From assembly GCF_014650695.1 (NCBI RefSeq), contig NZ_BMVL01000009.1, positions 229,714-293,713 of the forward strand: a DNA stretch of 64,000 nucleotides, written 5' to 3'. Below, piece after piece: positions 1 through 8,090 of the stretch (position 1 is its first letter; every line of letters begins with the position of its first letter). The notes below the pieces were generated by a model, which was not told the DNA's origin, made no database searches, and saw only the letters and a list, made by a program, of their open reading frames with translations. Made by a program: the position numbers and the translations under genes. This stretch comes from Streptomyces avidinii. Its GTDB lineage: Bacteria; Actinomycetota; Actinomycetes; Streptomycetales; Streptomycetaceae.

Positions 1-97
1 CGCTCCCGTACACGAAGTCGATGACCAGCCCCACCACGGCCGCCGCGCAGATCAGGCCGCGGAACACCACCGGGACGAGGCGTGATGGTGCGGTCAT
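1..97 (-). CDS. Membrane protein, N-terminus only (cut by window edge)
   Basis: Only the first 32 codons are present; the rest lies before base 1. The reading begins MTAPSRLVPVVFRGLICAAA and continues as one hydrophobic stretch of about 20 residues, so this is the first membrane segment of an integral membrane protein. The ATG has no Shine-Dalgarno sequence, but a TACGCT box ends six bases upstream, which fits a leaderless message. It would be read away from the metallophosphoesterase gene, on the same strand. A Pr6Pr-type membrane protein is possible but cannot be shown from so little sequence. Confidence 0.5.
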   Translation of the reverse strand, partial: MTAPSRLVPVVFRGLICAAAVVGLVIDFVYGS

Positions 98-103
98 CCC
101 GGC

Positions 104-109
104 AGCGTA
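104..109 (-). promoter_or_regulatory. -10 box for leaderless membrane-protein gene
   Basis: TACGCT on the minus strand ends six bases before the ATG at 97. This spacing places the predicted transcription start at the start codon. Confidence 0.4.
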
Positions 110-1045
110 TTACGCCGGGGTCAGGGTCAGGAGTGTCGCCTCCGGCGGGCAGGCGAAGCGGACCGGGGTGAACCGGTTCGTGCCGCAACCCGCCGAGACG
201 TGCAGGTACGCGCGGTTGCCCTCGGCCTCGTGCATGGAGAGCCCCTTCACCCGCTTCGTGTCCAGGTCGCAGTTGGTGACGAGGGCCCCGTAGAAGGGGA
301 TGCACAGCTGCCCGCCGTGGGTGTGGCCCGCGAGGATCAGCGGGTACCGGTCGGCGGTGAAGGACTCCAGGACGCGCAGGTACGGGGCGTGCACCACGGC
401 CATCGAGAAGTCCGCGTCCGCCTCCGGACCGCCGGCGACCTCCGCGTAGCGGTCCCGCTTGATGTGCGGGTCGTCGAGCCCGGTGAAGGCCAGCTCCAGG
501 CCGTCCAGCTTCAGCCGGGCCCGGGTGTTGGTGAGGTTCAGCCAGCCGGCCGAGTCGAAGGCGTCCCGCATCTCCTCCCACGGGTTGTGGACGGCGCCGA
601 CGACCGGCTTGTTGCCGTTCAGCCCGTGCCGGCCCTGCGCCTTCTCGAGCAGGTAGCGCCCGGGGTTGCGCAGCCGGGGCCCGTAGTAGTCGTTCGACCC
701 GAAGACGTACACGCCCGGGAACTTCATCAGGGGGCCCAGGGCGTCGAGCAGCTCGGGGATGCCCTGGGTGTCCGAGAGGTTGTCGCCGGTGTTCACGACG
801 AAGTCGGGGCGCAGCCCAGCCAGGGACTGCAGCCAGGCACGTTTCTTTCGCTGCCCGCCGACCATGTGGATGTCGGACACCTGGAGCACGCGCAGCGGGC
901 GCATCCCCCGGGGAAGAACAGGCACCGTGACCCGGCGCAGGCGGAAGGACCGCGCCTCGAAACCGGCGGCATAGGCCACACCCGCGGCCCCCACCGCAGC
1001 GATTCCCGCAGCAGCCTTCAGGGGTACTCCGTAACGCGCACGCAT
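110..1045 (-). CDS. Metallophosphoesterase (calcineurin-like)
   Basis: A 311-residue protein with a short hydrophobic N-terminus (about residues 10-28) that could be a membrane anchor or signal sequence, then a calcineurin-like phosphoesterase domain. The metal-binding blocks are visible in order: QVSDIH (D58, H60), NTGDN, GSNDYYG, a histidine in the VVHAP block, and the C-terminal GHTHGGQL. Such enzymes use two metal ions to hydrolyse phosphoesters; the YaeI/YkuE subgroup acts at the membrane on lipid or nucleotide substrates. The substrate here is unknown. It is divergent from the YqeY-like gene, with about 70 bases between the two starts. Confidence 0.88.
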   Translation of the reverse strand: MRARYGVPLKAAAGIAAVGAAGVAYAAGFEARSFRLRRVTVPVLPRGMRPLRVLQVSDIHMVGGQRKKRAWLQSLAGLRPDFVVNTGDNLSDTQGIPELLDALGPLMKFPGVYVFGSNDYYGPRLRNPGRYLLEKAQGRHGLNGNKPVVGAVHNPWEEMRDAFDSAGWLNLTNTRARLKLDGLELAFTGLDDPHIKRDRYAEVAGGPEADADFSMAVVHAPYLRVLESFTADRYPLILAGHTHGGQLCIPFYGALVTNCDLDTKRVKGLSMHEAEGNRAYLHVSAGCGTNRFTPVRFACPPEATLLTLTPA

Positions 1046-1113
1046 GGACCCATCGTCGCAGACCCGGAAAACAGGTGAGCGCCACCGGCCCCGTACCTGG
1101 CAGACTCACCTGT

Positions 1114-1575
1114 ATGACCACGCTCAAGGCCAAGCTCCAGGAAGACCTCACGACCGCCATCAAGGCGCGTGACGAGCTGCATTCGTCCACGCTGCGCCTG
1201 ACCCTCTCCGCCATCACCAAGGAGGAGGTCGCGGGCAAGGAAGCACGTGTGCTCTCCGACGAGGAAGTCCTCAAGGTGATCGCCAAGGAGGCGAAGAAGC
1301 GCCGTGAGGCGGCCGAGGCCTTCGCCCAGGGCGGCCGTCCCGAGCAGGCCGCACGGGAGACTGCGGAGGGCGAGTTTCTCGACACGTACCTGCCCAAGCA
1401 GCTCAGCGACGACGAGCTCGTCGCGATCGTGGCGCAGGCCGTGGAGGAGGCCAGGGCGGCTGGTGCCGAGGGGCCGCGGGCCATGGGTGCCGTCATGAAG
1501 ATCGTGAACCCGAAGGTCGCCGGGCTGGCGGAGGGCGGGCGTGTCGCCGCCGTCGTCAAGCAGCAGCTCTCGTAG
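1114..1575 (+). CDS. GatB/YqeY domain protein
   Basis: A 153-residue, mostly helical, charged protein covering the whole YqeY family, which is related to the tail domain of the GatB amidotransferase subunit. Visible family blocks are a lysine-rich helix near residues 40-70, the EFLDTYLPKQLSDDEL segment, and a C-terminal GAVMKIVNPKVAG stretch. In GatB this domain contacts tRNA; the role of the free-standing protein is not settled. The ATG at 1114 is preferred over an upstream in-frame start at 1075 because the family begins with MTTLKAKLQ. No SD sequence is seen; CAGACT ends seven bases before the ATG. Confidence 0.88.
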   Translation: MTTLKAKLQEDLTTAIKARDELHSSTLRLTLSAITKEEVAGKEARVLSDEEVLKVIAKEAKKRREAAEAFAQGGRPEQAARETAEGEFLDTYLPKQLSDDELVAIVAQAVEEARAAGAEGPRAMGAVMKIVNPKVAGLAEGGRVAAVVKQQLS

Positions 1576-1618
1576 GACCGCAGCGCACGAGCACGAGCAG
1601 GCGCAGAGCAAGAGCGCA

Positions 1619-1688
1619 GCAGGACAGGGCAAAGGGGGAGGGCCCCGGCCGAAATCGGCCGGGGCCCTCCCCCTTTGCCCTGTCCTGC
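1619..1688. terminator. Bidirectional terminator, 34-bp perfect stem
   Basis: Bases 1619-1652 are the exact reverse complement of 1655-1688, leaving only AA between the arms. The structure lies between two convergent genes and should stop transcription from both sides. Confidence 0.9.
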
Positions 1689-1694
1689 ACGTAC

Positions 1695-3980
1695 CTACTG
1701 GTCGTCGCGGCCGCCGACCACGCCGCCGATGTTCGGGTCGATCGAGATCGGCGGGAACGGGGGCTGCGGGTCGGCCCCGCCGCCCGTGGCGCCCCCGTTG
1801 GCTCCGGCGGTCTGGCCGCCGGGCCGCCCGCCGGGCTTGCCGTCACCGCCGGGCTTACCGGGCTTCGACGGGTTCGTGGACGGCTTGTTGCCGCGCGGGC
1901 CGCCGGACGGAACCGTCGGCTCCGGGATGCTCACCGTGGTGAAGTTCGAGGACTCGCGGCCGGACAGCGCGCCGGAGACCGCGTCCTTCCAGATCGGGCC
2001 GGGCAGACCGCCACCGAAGACCTTGTCGTAGGGCTTGCCGCCGATCACGATGTTCTCCATCGTGATCTTCTTCGCGCCGCCGGAGCCGACCCACACCGCG
2101 CCGGACATGTTCGACGTGTAGCCGACGAACCAGGCGTTGTAGCGGGAGTCCGTCGTACCGGTCTTGCCGGCGCTGTCGCGGTCGTTCAGACCGGCGCGCT
2201 CGCCGGTGCCGGAGTCGACCACTCCGCGCAGCAGGGTGTTGATGGTGTCGGCGGTCGTCTGCGACATCGCCCGCGAGCACTTGCTCTTCGGTACCGAGAG
2301 CGCCTTTCCGTGCGCGTCGGTGATCGATTCGATGGCGGTGGGGGTGCAGTAGACGCCGCGGTTGGCGAAGGTCGCGTACGCGTTGGCCATCGTCAGCGGG
2401 GACATCTCCTCCGCGCCGAGGGCGATGGCGGGGCCGTCGGCCAGCTTCGCCCCGCTCGCCGGGACCACGCCGAGCTTCTGCGCCATCTCCGACACCGGGC
2501 ACAGGCCGATCTCGGAGATCATGTCGACGAAGTAGGTGTTGATCGACTTCTCCATCGCGGTCCGCAGCGCGTAGGGGCCGACCTCGTCCTCGGTCTCGTT
2601 CTCCGCCGCTTCGCCCGTGGTGTTGATGTACTGCGAGCCGTCGCAGCGGGAGATCGGGCTCGGGTAGTCCATCTTGTTCGGCGCCTGGTACACCTTCGTC
2701 GGCGGCATCCCCTTCTCCAGGGCGGCGGCCGCGATGAACGGCTTGAAGGTCGAGCCGACCTGGAAGCCGAAGTTCGATCCGCCCATCCGCTTGTCCACGG
2801 AGTAGTTGATCTGGGTCTCGTTCTTCCCGAACCCGTAGGGCTTGGACTGACCCATCGCCAGCACCCGGCCGGTGCCCGGCTGGACCAGGGTCACGGCCGT
2901 CGCGATCGCGTCGTCCTGGTAGACGTGATCCTTGATCGACTCGTTGGCAGCCTCCTGCGACTGCGGGTCCAGGGTGGTGCGGACCGTCAGGCCGCCCTGG
3001 TTCCAGACCTTCGCCCGCTCCTCGCGCGTCTTGCCGAAGGCCGTGTCGGTCAGGAAGGAGTTGCGCACGTAGTCGCAGAAGAAGCCCGCGCCCTTGACGG
3101 CGGTGATGCAGCCGTTCTTGGGCTTGGTCACCTTGAGGGTGACCGGCTTGGCCTTCGCCGCGTCCGCCTCCGCCTGCGAGACGTCCTTGGTGTCGGCCAG
3201 CCGCTGGAGGACGATGTTGCGGCGCTTCGTAGCCTCCTGTGCGTCGTTCACCGGGTCGTACCGGCTCGGCGACTGCACGACGCCCGCCAGCAGCGCGGAC
3301 TCCTCCAGGGTCAGGTCCTTGGCCGGCTTGCTGAAGTAGCGCTGGGCGGCGGATTCGATTCCGTAGGCCTGCTGACCGAAGTACGTGATGTTGAGGTAGT
3401 TCTCGAGGATCTTCTTCTTCCCGAGCTCCTCCTCGACCTGGATCGAGTACTTCAGTTCGCGGATCTTGCGGCCGAGGCTCTTCTCCTGGGCCTCGCGCAC
3501 CTTGGTCTCGTCGTCGCCGGCCTCTTCGACGAACACGTTCTTCACGTACTGCTGGGTGAGCGTGGAGGCGCCCTGTGCGGCACCGCCCTCCTGCGCGTTG
3601 CGGTTGACCGCGCGCAGGATGCCCTTGAGGTCGACCGCGCCGTGCTCGTAGAAACGCGAGTCCTCGATGGCGACGATCGCCTTCTGCATGTACGGGGAGA
3701 TCGCCGTGAGCGGAACCACCTGACGGTCGCGCGAATAGACGGTGGCGATCAAGCCACCCTCGGCGTCCAGAATCGTGGTCCGCTGGCTCAGCGGCGGAGT
3801 CTTGAGATTGGCCGGGATCTCATCGAATCCCTCGACCGTCCCCTTGGCCGCCAGGCCCAGGGCGCCTGCGGCCGGAATCGCCATGCCGGCCAGTACAACC
3901 CCGGAGAGAACGGACACCCCGAGGAACTTGGCGGCCTGCTGGCTCCCCGTGAGCCCGCCGCCCGAGCGCTTCTTTCCCAT
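1695..3980 (-). CDS. Bifunctional penicillin-binding protein (class A)
   Basis: A 761-residue class A PBP that polymerises and cross-links peptidoglycan outside the membrane. In order: a basic cytoplasmic tail, one membrane segment (about residues 18-45), a GT51 transglycosylase domain with EDSRFYEHG (catalytic Glu about 106) and GASTLTQQYVKN, then a transpeptidase domain with STFK (Ser410), SINTYF and AGKTGTT. The last 70 residues are rich in Pro, Gly and Lys and look disordered. The start at 3980 gives the short MGKKRSGGG tail; it has no SD sequence and a TAGGCT box seven bases upstream. It is divergent from wblA, as I recall for the S. coelicolor SCO3580 locus. Confidence 0.92.
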   Translation of the reverse strand: MGKKRSGGGLTGSQQAAKFLGVSVLSGVVLAGMAIPAAGALGLAAKGTVEGFDEIPANLKTPPLSQRTTILDAEGGLIATVYSRDRQVVPLTAISPYMQKAIVAIEDSRFYEHGAVDLKGILRAVNRNAQEGGAAQGASTLTQQYVKNVFVEEAGDDETKVREAQEKSLGRKIRELKYSIQVEEELGKKKILENYLNITYFGQQAYGIESAAQRYFSKPAKDLTLEESALLAGVVQSPSRYDPVNDAQEATKRRNIVLQRLADTKDVSQAEADAAKAKPVTLKVTKPKNGCITAVKGAGFFCDYVRNSFLTDTAFGKTREERAKVWNQGGLTVRTTLDPQSQEAANESIKDHVYQDDAIATAVTLVQPGTGRVLAMGQSKPYGFGKNETQINYSVDKRMGGSNFGFQVGSTFKPFIAAAALEKGMPPTKVYQAPNKMDYPSPISRCDGSQYINTTGEAAENETEDEVGPYALRTAMEKSINTYFVDMISEIGLCPVSEMAQKLGVVPASGAKLADGPAIALGAEEMSPLTMANAYATFANRGVYCTPTAIESITDAHGKALSVPKSKCSRAMSQTTADTINTLLRGVVDSGTGERAGLNDRDSAGKTGTTDSRYNAWFVGYTSNMSGAVWVGSGGAKKITMENIVIGGKPYDKVFGGGLPGPIWKDAVSGALSGRESSNFTTVSIPEPTVPSGGPRGNKPSTNPSKPGKPGGDGKPGGRPGGQTAGANGGATGGGADPQPPFPPISIDPNIGGVVGGRDDQ

Positions 3981-3987
3981 AGGGGGC

Positions 3988-3993
3988 AGCCTA
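3988..3993 (-). promoter_or_regulatory. -10 box for leaderless PBP gene
   Basis: TAGGCT on the minus strand ends seven bases before the ATG at 3980, and no SD sequence is present. Confidence 0.45.
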
Positions 3994-4365
3994 CGTTCTG
4001 ATTCGCCGGACACACGCGAATGCCTTGGCCTAAGCTGTCCCCAACTGTCACAGCAGTGTGGTGCGACATCAACCCCTCGGCTTGATTTTCACCCTTCCCG
4101 AATGGGGTGGACACATGTCCGATTCTCGCCCCTCTGTTGAAGCCGAACCGACGATTACATCCGAATTGCCGGAATGGTCGGGCATGTCGCCGGATCACTC
4201 CGTCGGGTGATCTGCCGCTTACCCATAGTCCGTTCGGACCATTCAAGATTGGGCCCGTCGGGGGTGTTGCACTGTGCTCGCCTTCCGTAACGTCCTCAAC
4301 TGGCAGCGGTGAATATGCCGCTACCGCCGTGGGGGAGCCTCGATTCGGGAGAGGACGGCGCCGGG
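3994..4365 (+). promoter_or_regulatory. wblA upstream region
   Basis: These 372 bases hold no gene. The stretch is less GC-rich than its surroundings, as expected for a heavily regulated promoter. A CGTAAC hexamer at 4286-4291 resembles an ECF-type -35 box, but I cannot place a convincing -10 partner. A weak SD-like GAGAGGA lies about 4349-4355, before the wblA ATG. Confidence 0.4.
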
Positions 4366-4716
4366 ATGGGCTGGGTTACCGACTGGAGTGCGCAGGCAGC
4401 CTGCCGCACTACCGATCCGGATGAACTATTCGTTCAAGGAGCGGCACAGAACAGGGCCAAGGCGGTGTGCACCGGATGTCCGGTGCGGACCGAGTGCCTG
4501 GCCGACGCGCTCGACAACCGTGTCGAGTTCGGCGTGTGGGGCGGAATGACCGAGCGGGAACGACGCGCGCTGCTGCGCCGGCGTCCCACCGTCACCTCGT
4601 GGCGACGGCTGCTCGAAACCGCACGTACGGAGTACGAGCGCAGCACGGGCATCCTCACCATGGATGCAGACGCGGAGATCGACGTGTCGTACGAGACATA
4701 CGCGGCAGCCGGGTAG
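4366..4716 (+). CDS. wblA: WhiB-family iron-sulfur regulator WblA
   Basis: A 116-residue WhiB-like protein. The four cluster-binding cysteines are C13, C35, C38 and C44 (C-x21-C-x2-C-x5-C), followed by the GVWGG turn at 56-60 and a basic RRALLRRRP stretch that in this family contacts DNA or the sigma factor. WhiB-like proteins bind a [4Fe-4S] cluster and act with the principal sigma factor. In Streptomyces, WblA (SCO3579 in S. coelicolor) is a pleiotropic regulator that promotes the switch to sporulation and lowers antibiotic production. The start MGWVTDWSAQAAC is the one I recall for WblA. Identification rests on sequence similarity and on its neighbours, the PBP and the ArsA-like ATPase pair. 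Confidence 0.93.
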   Translation: MGWVTDWSAQAACRTTDPDELFVQGAAQNRAKAVCTGCPVRTECLADALDNRVEFGVWGGMTERERRALLRRRPTVTSWRRLLETARTEYERSTGILTMDADAEIDVSYETYAAAG

Positions 4717-4745
4717 ACCACACGGCCGCCACGACGTACGGACGC

Positions 4746-6134
4746 CTACGCTCCGGCCGGTACACCGGCCGCGAGTCGTTCTCCGATCGCCCGCAGCCCG
4801 GCGAGGTCGTGCACATCGCCGGGCAGGGCAGCCACTTCCGCCACCGCCACTTCGGGGTGCAGCGAGGTGAAACGATCGCGTGTGCGCTGTTCGCGCGCGA
4901 TCACCTGCATGCGTTCGGCGTGCAGACGCAGCAGTCCTGCCGTGATCCGGTCTACGACCGCGGTGTCGGTCGCGACACCGCTTTCCGTACTACCGGCTTC
5001 GGTGTCGCCTTCCGGGCCGGGGGAGCCTGTCTCGGGAGAGTTCGCGGTCCGTGTGGTCTGAGCGGTCCGTGCTGTCCGGTCGGTCTGGGTGGACCCGGCG
5101 GGCTCGGCGGTTCCCGTGGGTTCCGCGCCCGAGTCACGAAGTCCAGCTTTCCCGGACTCCTGATCGACAATGCCGCCTTCTTCAAGATTCTCTGCGGCGG
5201 CCAACGCCCGCTCGGCGGACAGCTGGTCGGCGCCACTGCCGTGCACCCGGTTCAGTACCAGACCGGCCAGCGGCATGTTCTCCGCGGCCAGCCGCTCCAC
5301 GAAGTACGCCGCCTCGCGCAGGGCGTCCGGTTCGGGCGCGGCGACCACGAGGAAGGCCGTGCCGGGAGCCTGGAGGAGCCGGAAGGTCGCGTCCGCCCGG
5401 GTCCGGAAGCCACCGAACATCGTGTCCATCGCGGCCACGAAGGTCTGGACGTCCTTCAGCAGCGAGGCCCCCATCAGCTTGCTGAGGGTGCCGGTCATCA
5501 TCGACATGCCGACATTCAGGAACTTCATTCCGGCTCGGCCGCCCACCTTCGCCGGGGCCATCAGCACCCGGATGAACTTGCCGTCCAGGAAGGACCCGAG
5601 CCGCTTCGGCGCGTCCAGGAAGTCCAGCGCGGACCGGCTCGGCGGAGTGTCGACGATGATCAGGTCCCAGTCGTCCCGGGCCCTCAGCTGCCCCAGCTTC
5701 TCCATCGCCATGTACTCCTGCGTGCCCGCGAAGCCGGCCGACAGCGACTGGTAGAAGGGGTTGGCGAGGATGGCCCGGGCCCGCTCGCCGTCCGCGTGCG
5801 CCTCGACGATCTCGTCGAAGGTCCGCTTCATGTCCAGCATCATGGCGTGCAGTTCGCCGCCGCCCGCCCCTACGGTCTCCACCTTGCGCGGGGTGTTGTC
5901 CAGCGAGTCGATCCCCATCGACTGCGCGAGCCGCCGCGCCGGGTCGATGGTGAGCACCACGGCCTTGCGCCCGCGCCCGGCGGCCCGTACGCCGAGCGCC
6001 GCGGCCGTGGTGGTCTTGCCGACCCCGCCCGCCCCGCAGCACACGACGATCCGGGTCTCCGGGTCGTCCAGCAGCCGGTCGACCGCCAGCCGCGGCGGAG
6101 TGTCCATGCCCACGGTGTCCTCCCCCTCGCTCAT
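4746..6134 (-). CDS. ArsA/GET3-like ATPase, second of pair
   Basis: A 462-residue SIMIBI-class ATPase. The deviant P-loop GAGGVGKT is at residues 34-41, the DPARRLAQSMG switch follows, and IIVDTPPS forms the second nucleotide block. Relatives include ArsA and GET3. The arsenic resistance role is not implied, and actinobacterial pairs like this have no settled function. It overlaps the preceding ATPase gene by four bases (ATGA), so translation is probably coupled. Residues about 320-385 are a Thr/Ser/Glu/Gly-rich low-complexity insertion before the C-terminal helices, which looks unlike the rest of the protein. It is convergent with wblA. Confidence 0.88.
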   Translation of the reverse strand: MSEGEDTVGMDTPPRLAVDRLLDDPETRIVVCCGAGGVGKTTTAAALGVRAAGRGRKAVVLTIDPARRLAQSMGIDSLDNTPRKVETVGAGGGELHAMMLDMKRTFDEIVEAHADGERARAILANPFYQSLSAGFAGTQEYMAMEKLGQLRARDDWDLIIVDTPPSRSALDFLDAPKRLGSFLDGKFIRVLMAPAKVGGRAGMKFLNVGMSMMTGTLSKLMGASLLKDVQTFVAAMDTMFGGFRTRADATFRLLQAPGTAFLVVAAPEPDALREAAYFVERLAAENMPLAGLVLNRVHGSGADQLSAERALAAAENLEEGGIVDQESGKAGLRDSGAEPTGTAEPAGSTQTDRTARTAQTTRTANSPETGSPGPEGDTEAGSTESGVATDTAVVDRITAGLLRLHAERMQVIAREQRTRDRFTSLHPEVAVAEVAALPGDVHDLAGLRAIGERLAAGVPAGA

Positions 6135-7114
6135 TCGGCCACCGACTGCTTCCGCAATTCCCTGGCCAGGGCGTACAGCCCGGCCAGATCCATCCCCGCG
6201 CCGAGCAGGGGCAGTTCGTACGTGGGCAGGTCCAGCCCCGTCAGTACGCCGCGCTGCGCGCGCTCCAGCTCCACCCGGCTCGCGTGCTCGGCGGCCTGTG
6301 CGAGCAGTGGGTCCACCAGGCGCTCGGCCAGCCCGCCGCGGCGCGCGCCGCCGAGGCCCGCCCGGGACAGCGCCTTCGCCACCTCGGCGCGGTGGTCGCC
6401 GGCCGCGGTGCGCAGGGTGTCCTCGTCCAGATGGTGCGGCCGGACCATGTTGACGATGACGCGGCCGACCGGCAGCCCGGCCCCGCGCAGTTCCTCGATG
6501 CCGTCCGCGGTCTCCTGGACGGGCATCTCCTCCAGGAGGGTGACCAGGTGCACGGCCGTCTCGGGGGACTTGAGCACCTTCATGACGGCCTGGGCCTGGT
6601 TGTGGATCGGCCCGAACCGGGCCAGGCCCGCCACCTCGTCGTTGACGTTCAGGAACCGGGTGATCCGCCCGGTCGGCGGCGCGTCCATGATCACGTGGTC
6701 GTAGACGTACCGGCCCGCCCTGTCCTTGCGCCGCACCGCCTCGCAGGCCTTGCCGGTGAGCAGTACGTCGCGCAGCCCGGGGGCGATGGTCGTCGCGAAG
6801 TCGATGGCGCCGAGCTTCTTGAGCGCGCGGCCGGCCGAGCCGAGCTTGTAGAACATCTGGAGGTAGTCCAGCAGCGCCCGTTCGGCGTCGATGGCGAGCG
6901 CGAAGACCTCACCGCCGCCGCCGGGCGCCACGGCGATCTTCCGTTCCTCGTAGGGGAGTGCCTCGGCGCCGAAGAGCTGTGCGAGTCCCTGCCTGCCCTC
7001 GACCTCCACGAGAAGAGTCCGGCCGCCCTCGCGTGCGAGGGCGAGCGCGAGTGCTGCGGCGACCGTGGTCTTGCCGGTGCCGCCCTTGCCGCTGACCACC
7101 TGGAGCCTGCTCAC
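6131..7114 (-). CDS. ArsA/GET3-like ATPase, first of pair
   Basis: A 327-residue ATPase with the deviant Walker A GKGGTGKTT about ten residues from the N-terminus, a VEVEGRQGLAQLF switch, and VIMDAPPTGRITRF as the DxPPxG block. The GTG at 7114 starts the conserved VSRLQVVSGKGG sequence. An in-frame GTG at 7225 would add 37 Pro/Gly/Asp-rich residues not expected for the family, so I prefer 7114; the SD evidence is weak for both. It forms a translationally coupled pair with the next ATPase, so a heterodimer is plausible. It is divergent from the DUF4177 gene. Confidence 0.87.
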   Translation of the reverse strand: MSRLQVVSGKGGTGKTTVAAALALALAREGGRTLLVEVEGRQGLAQLFGAEALPYEERKIAVAPGGGGEVFALAIDAERALLDYLQMFYKLGSAGRALKKLGAIDFATTIAPGLRDVLLTGKACEAVRRKDRAGRYVYDHVIMDAPPTGRITRFLNVNDEVAGLARFGPIHNQAQAVMKVLKSPETAVHLVTLLEEMPVQETADGIEELRGAGLPVGRVIVNMVRPHHLDEDTLRTAAGDHRAEVAKALSRAGLGGARRGGLAERLVDPLLAQAAEHASRVELERAQRGVLTGLDLPTYELPLLGAGMDLAGLYALARELRKQSVAE

Positions 7115-7241
7115 AGCGTCCGAGCCTAATTCCTCGGGTTCCGGTCCGGTGGTGCCGGGTGGTTGTGCCGGAGTGTTCGGGGGGTGAGCCGCGTCGGATG
7201 CGTCGGTTCCGCGTGCGGCGTGCACCCCGCACGCGAGGCAC

Positions 7242-7247
7242 TACCCT
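7242..7247 (+). promoter_or_regulatory. -10 box for leaderless DUF4177 gene
   Basis: TACCCT ends seven bases before the ATG at 7255; no SD sequence is present. Confidence 0.35.
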
Positions 7248-7254
7248 CGCTCCC

Positions 7255-7416
7255 ATGACCAAGAAGTTCGAATATGCGACGGTCCCGCTGCTGGTTCACG
7301 CCACCAAGCAGATCCTGGACACCTGGGGCGAGGACGGCTGGGAGCTCGTCCAGGTCGTGCCCGGCCCGAACAACCCCGAGCAGCTCGTGGCCTACCTCAA
7401 GCGGGAGAAGGCATGA
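7255..7416 (+). CDS. DUF4177-like small protein
   Basis: A 53-residue protein starting MTKKFEYATVPLL with the core WGEDGWELVQVV, which matches the DUF4177 pattern (an aromatic strand, then a GWELV turn). The function is unknown. Its stop overlaps the RidA start (ATGA), so the two are co-translated. In actinobacteria this small gene typically sits in front of the RidA-type gene. Confidence 0.78.
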   Translation: MTKKFEYATVPLLVHATKQILDTWGEDGWELVQVVPGPNNPEQLVAYLKREKA

Positions 7417-7886
7417 GCGGCGTTGTCGAGGCGAAGCTGGCCGAGCTGGGCCTGATCCTGCCCGAGGTCGTTCCGCCGCTGGCCACGTACCAGCCGGCCG
7501 TGCGGTCGGGCTCGTACGTCTTCACCGCCGGCCAGCTCCCGATGATCAAGGGCAACCTGCCGGTCACCGGCAAGGTCGGCGCCGAGGTCTCGGCGGAGCA
7601 GGCCAAGGAGCTGGCCGCCACGTGCGCGCTGAACGCCCTGGCCGCCGTGAAGTCCGTCGTCGGTGACCTGGACAAGATCGCCCGCGTCGTGAAGGTCGTC
7701 GGCTTCATCGCCTCGGCCCCCGACTTCACGGCCCAGCCGGGCGTGCTGAACGGTGCGAGCGAGCTGCTGGGCGCCGTACTCGGCGAGAAGGGCGTCCACG
7801 CCCGCAGCGCCGTCGGCGTGGCGGTCCTGCCGCTGGACGCCCCGGTCGAGATCGAGATCCAGGTCGAGCTGGTCGCCGGAGCCTGA
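7413..7886 (+). CDS. RidA/YjgF-family protein
   Basis: A 157-residue RidA-like protein. The classical family deaminates reactive enamine/imine intermediates released by PLP enzymes. The fold blocks are visible: TYQPAVRSGSYVFTAGQLPM, a long helix with CALNALAAVKSVVGDLDKI, and the C-terminal HARSAVGVAVLPLDAPVEIEI. The usual catalytic arginine (SR in the VGV...LP strand context) appears as HARSAVGVA, close to the canonical form. It is longer than the roughly 130 residues of canonical RidA and belongs to the 150-residue YjgF group common in actinobacteria. A strong hairpin at 7908-7948 ends the operon. Confidence 0.88.
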   Translation: MSGVVEAKLAELGLILPEVVPPLATYQPAVRSGSYVFTAGQLPMIKGNLPVTGKVGAEVSAEQAKELAATCALNALAAVKSVVGDLDKIARVVKVVGFIASAPDFTAQPGVLNGASELLGAVLGEKGVHARSAVGVAVLPLDAPVEIEIQVELVAGA

Positions 7887-7907
7887 CCCCTCCGGGGAGA
7901 GTTCCAC

Positions 7908-7948
7908 GAGCCCGGCCCTCACCGCCCTGCGCGGCGAGGGCCGGGCTC
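7908..7948 (+). terminator. Hairpin terminator after RidA gene
   Basis: A 13-bp perfect stem (7908-7920 with 7936-7948) and a 15-base loop, 22 bases after the stop codon. There is no T-run, as is usual in Streptomyces. Confidence 0.75.
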
Positions 7949-8078
7949 TGCCGCATCCGGCCCCTCCCGCGTTCGAGGAGCGGGGTGCGGGGCCGAGCCA
8001 GGGGCTTCGAGGCCCGGCACAGCCCGCCCGCGGCACCGGCCGGGAGGGGTGACCCTCGAACATCGGGCCGGATGGCCG

Positions 8079-8084
8079 TAGCAT
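8079..8084 (+). promoter_or_regulatory. -10 box for leaderless NUDIX gene
   Basis: TAGCAT ends six bases before the ATG at 8091; no SD sequence is present. Confidence 0.4.
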
Positions 8085-8090
8085 CCGGCC

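Noticed and set aside
4746..7114. Arsenic resistance operon
   Set aside because: The ATPases look like ArsA, but there is no arsB/acr3, arsC or arsR gene, and the pair next to wblA is standard in Streptomyces.
7968..7998. Possible third copy of the dispersed intergenic element
   Set aside because: GTTCGAGGAGCGGGG-type sequence resembles the element, but matches are scattered and shorter than 12 bases.
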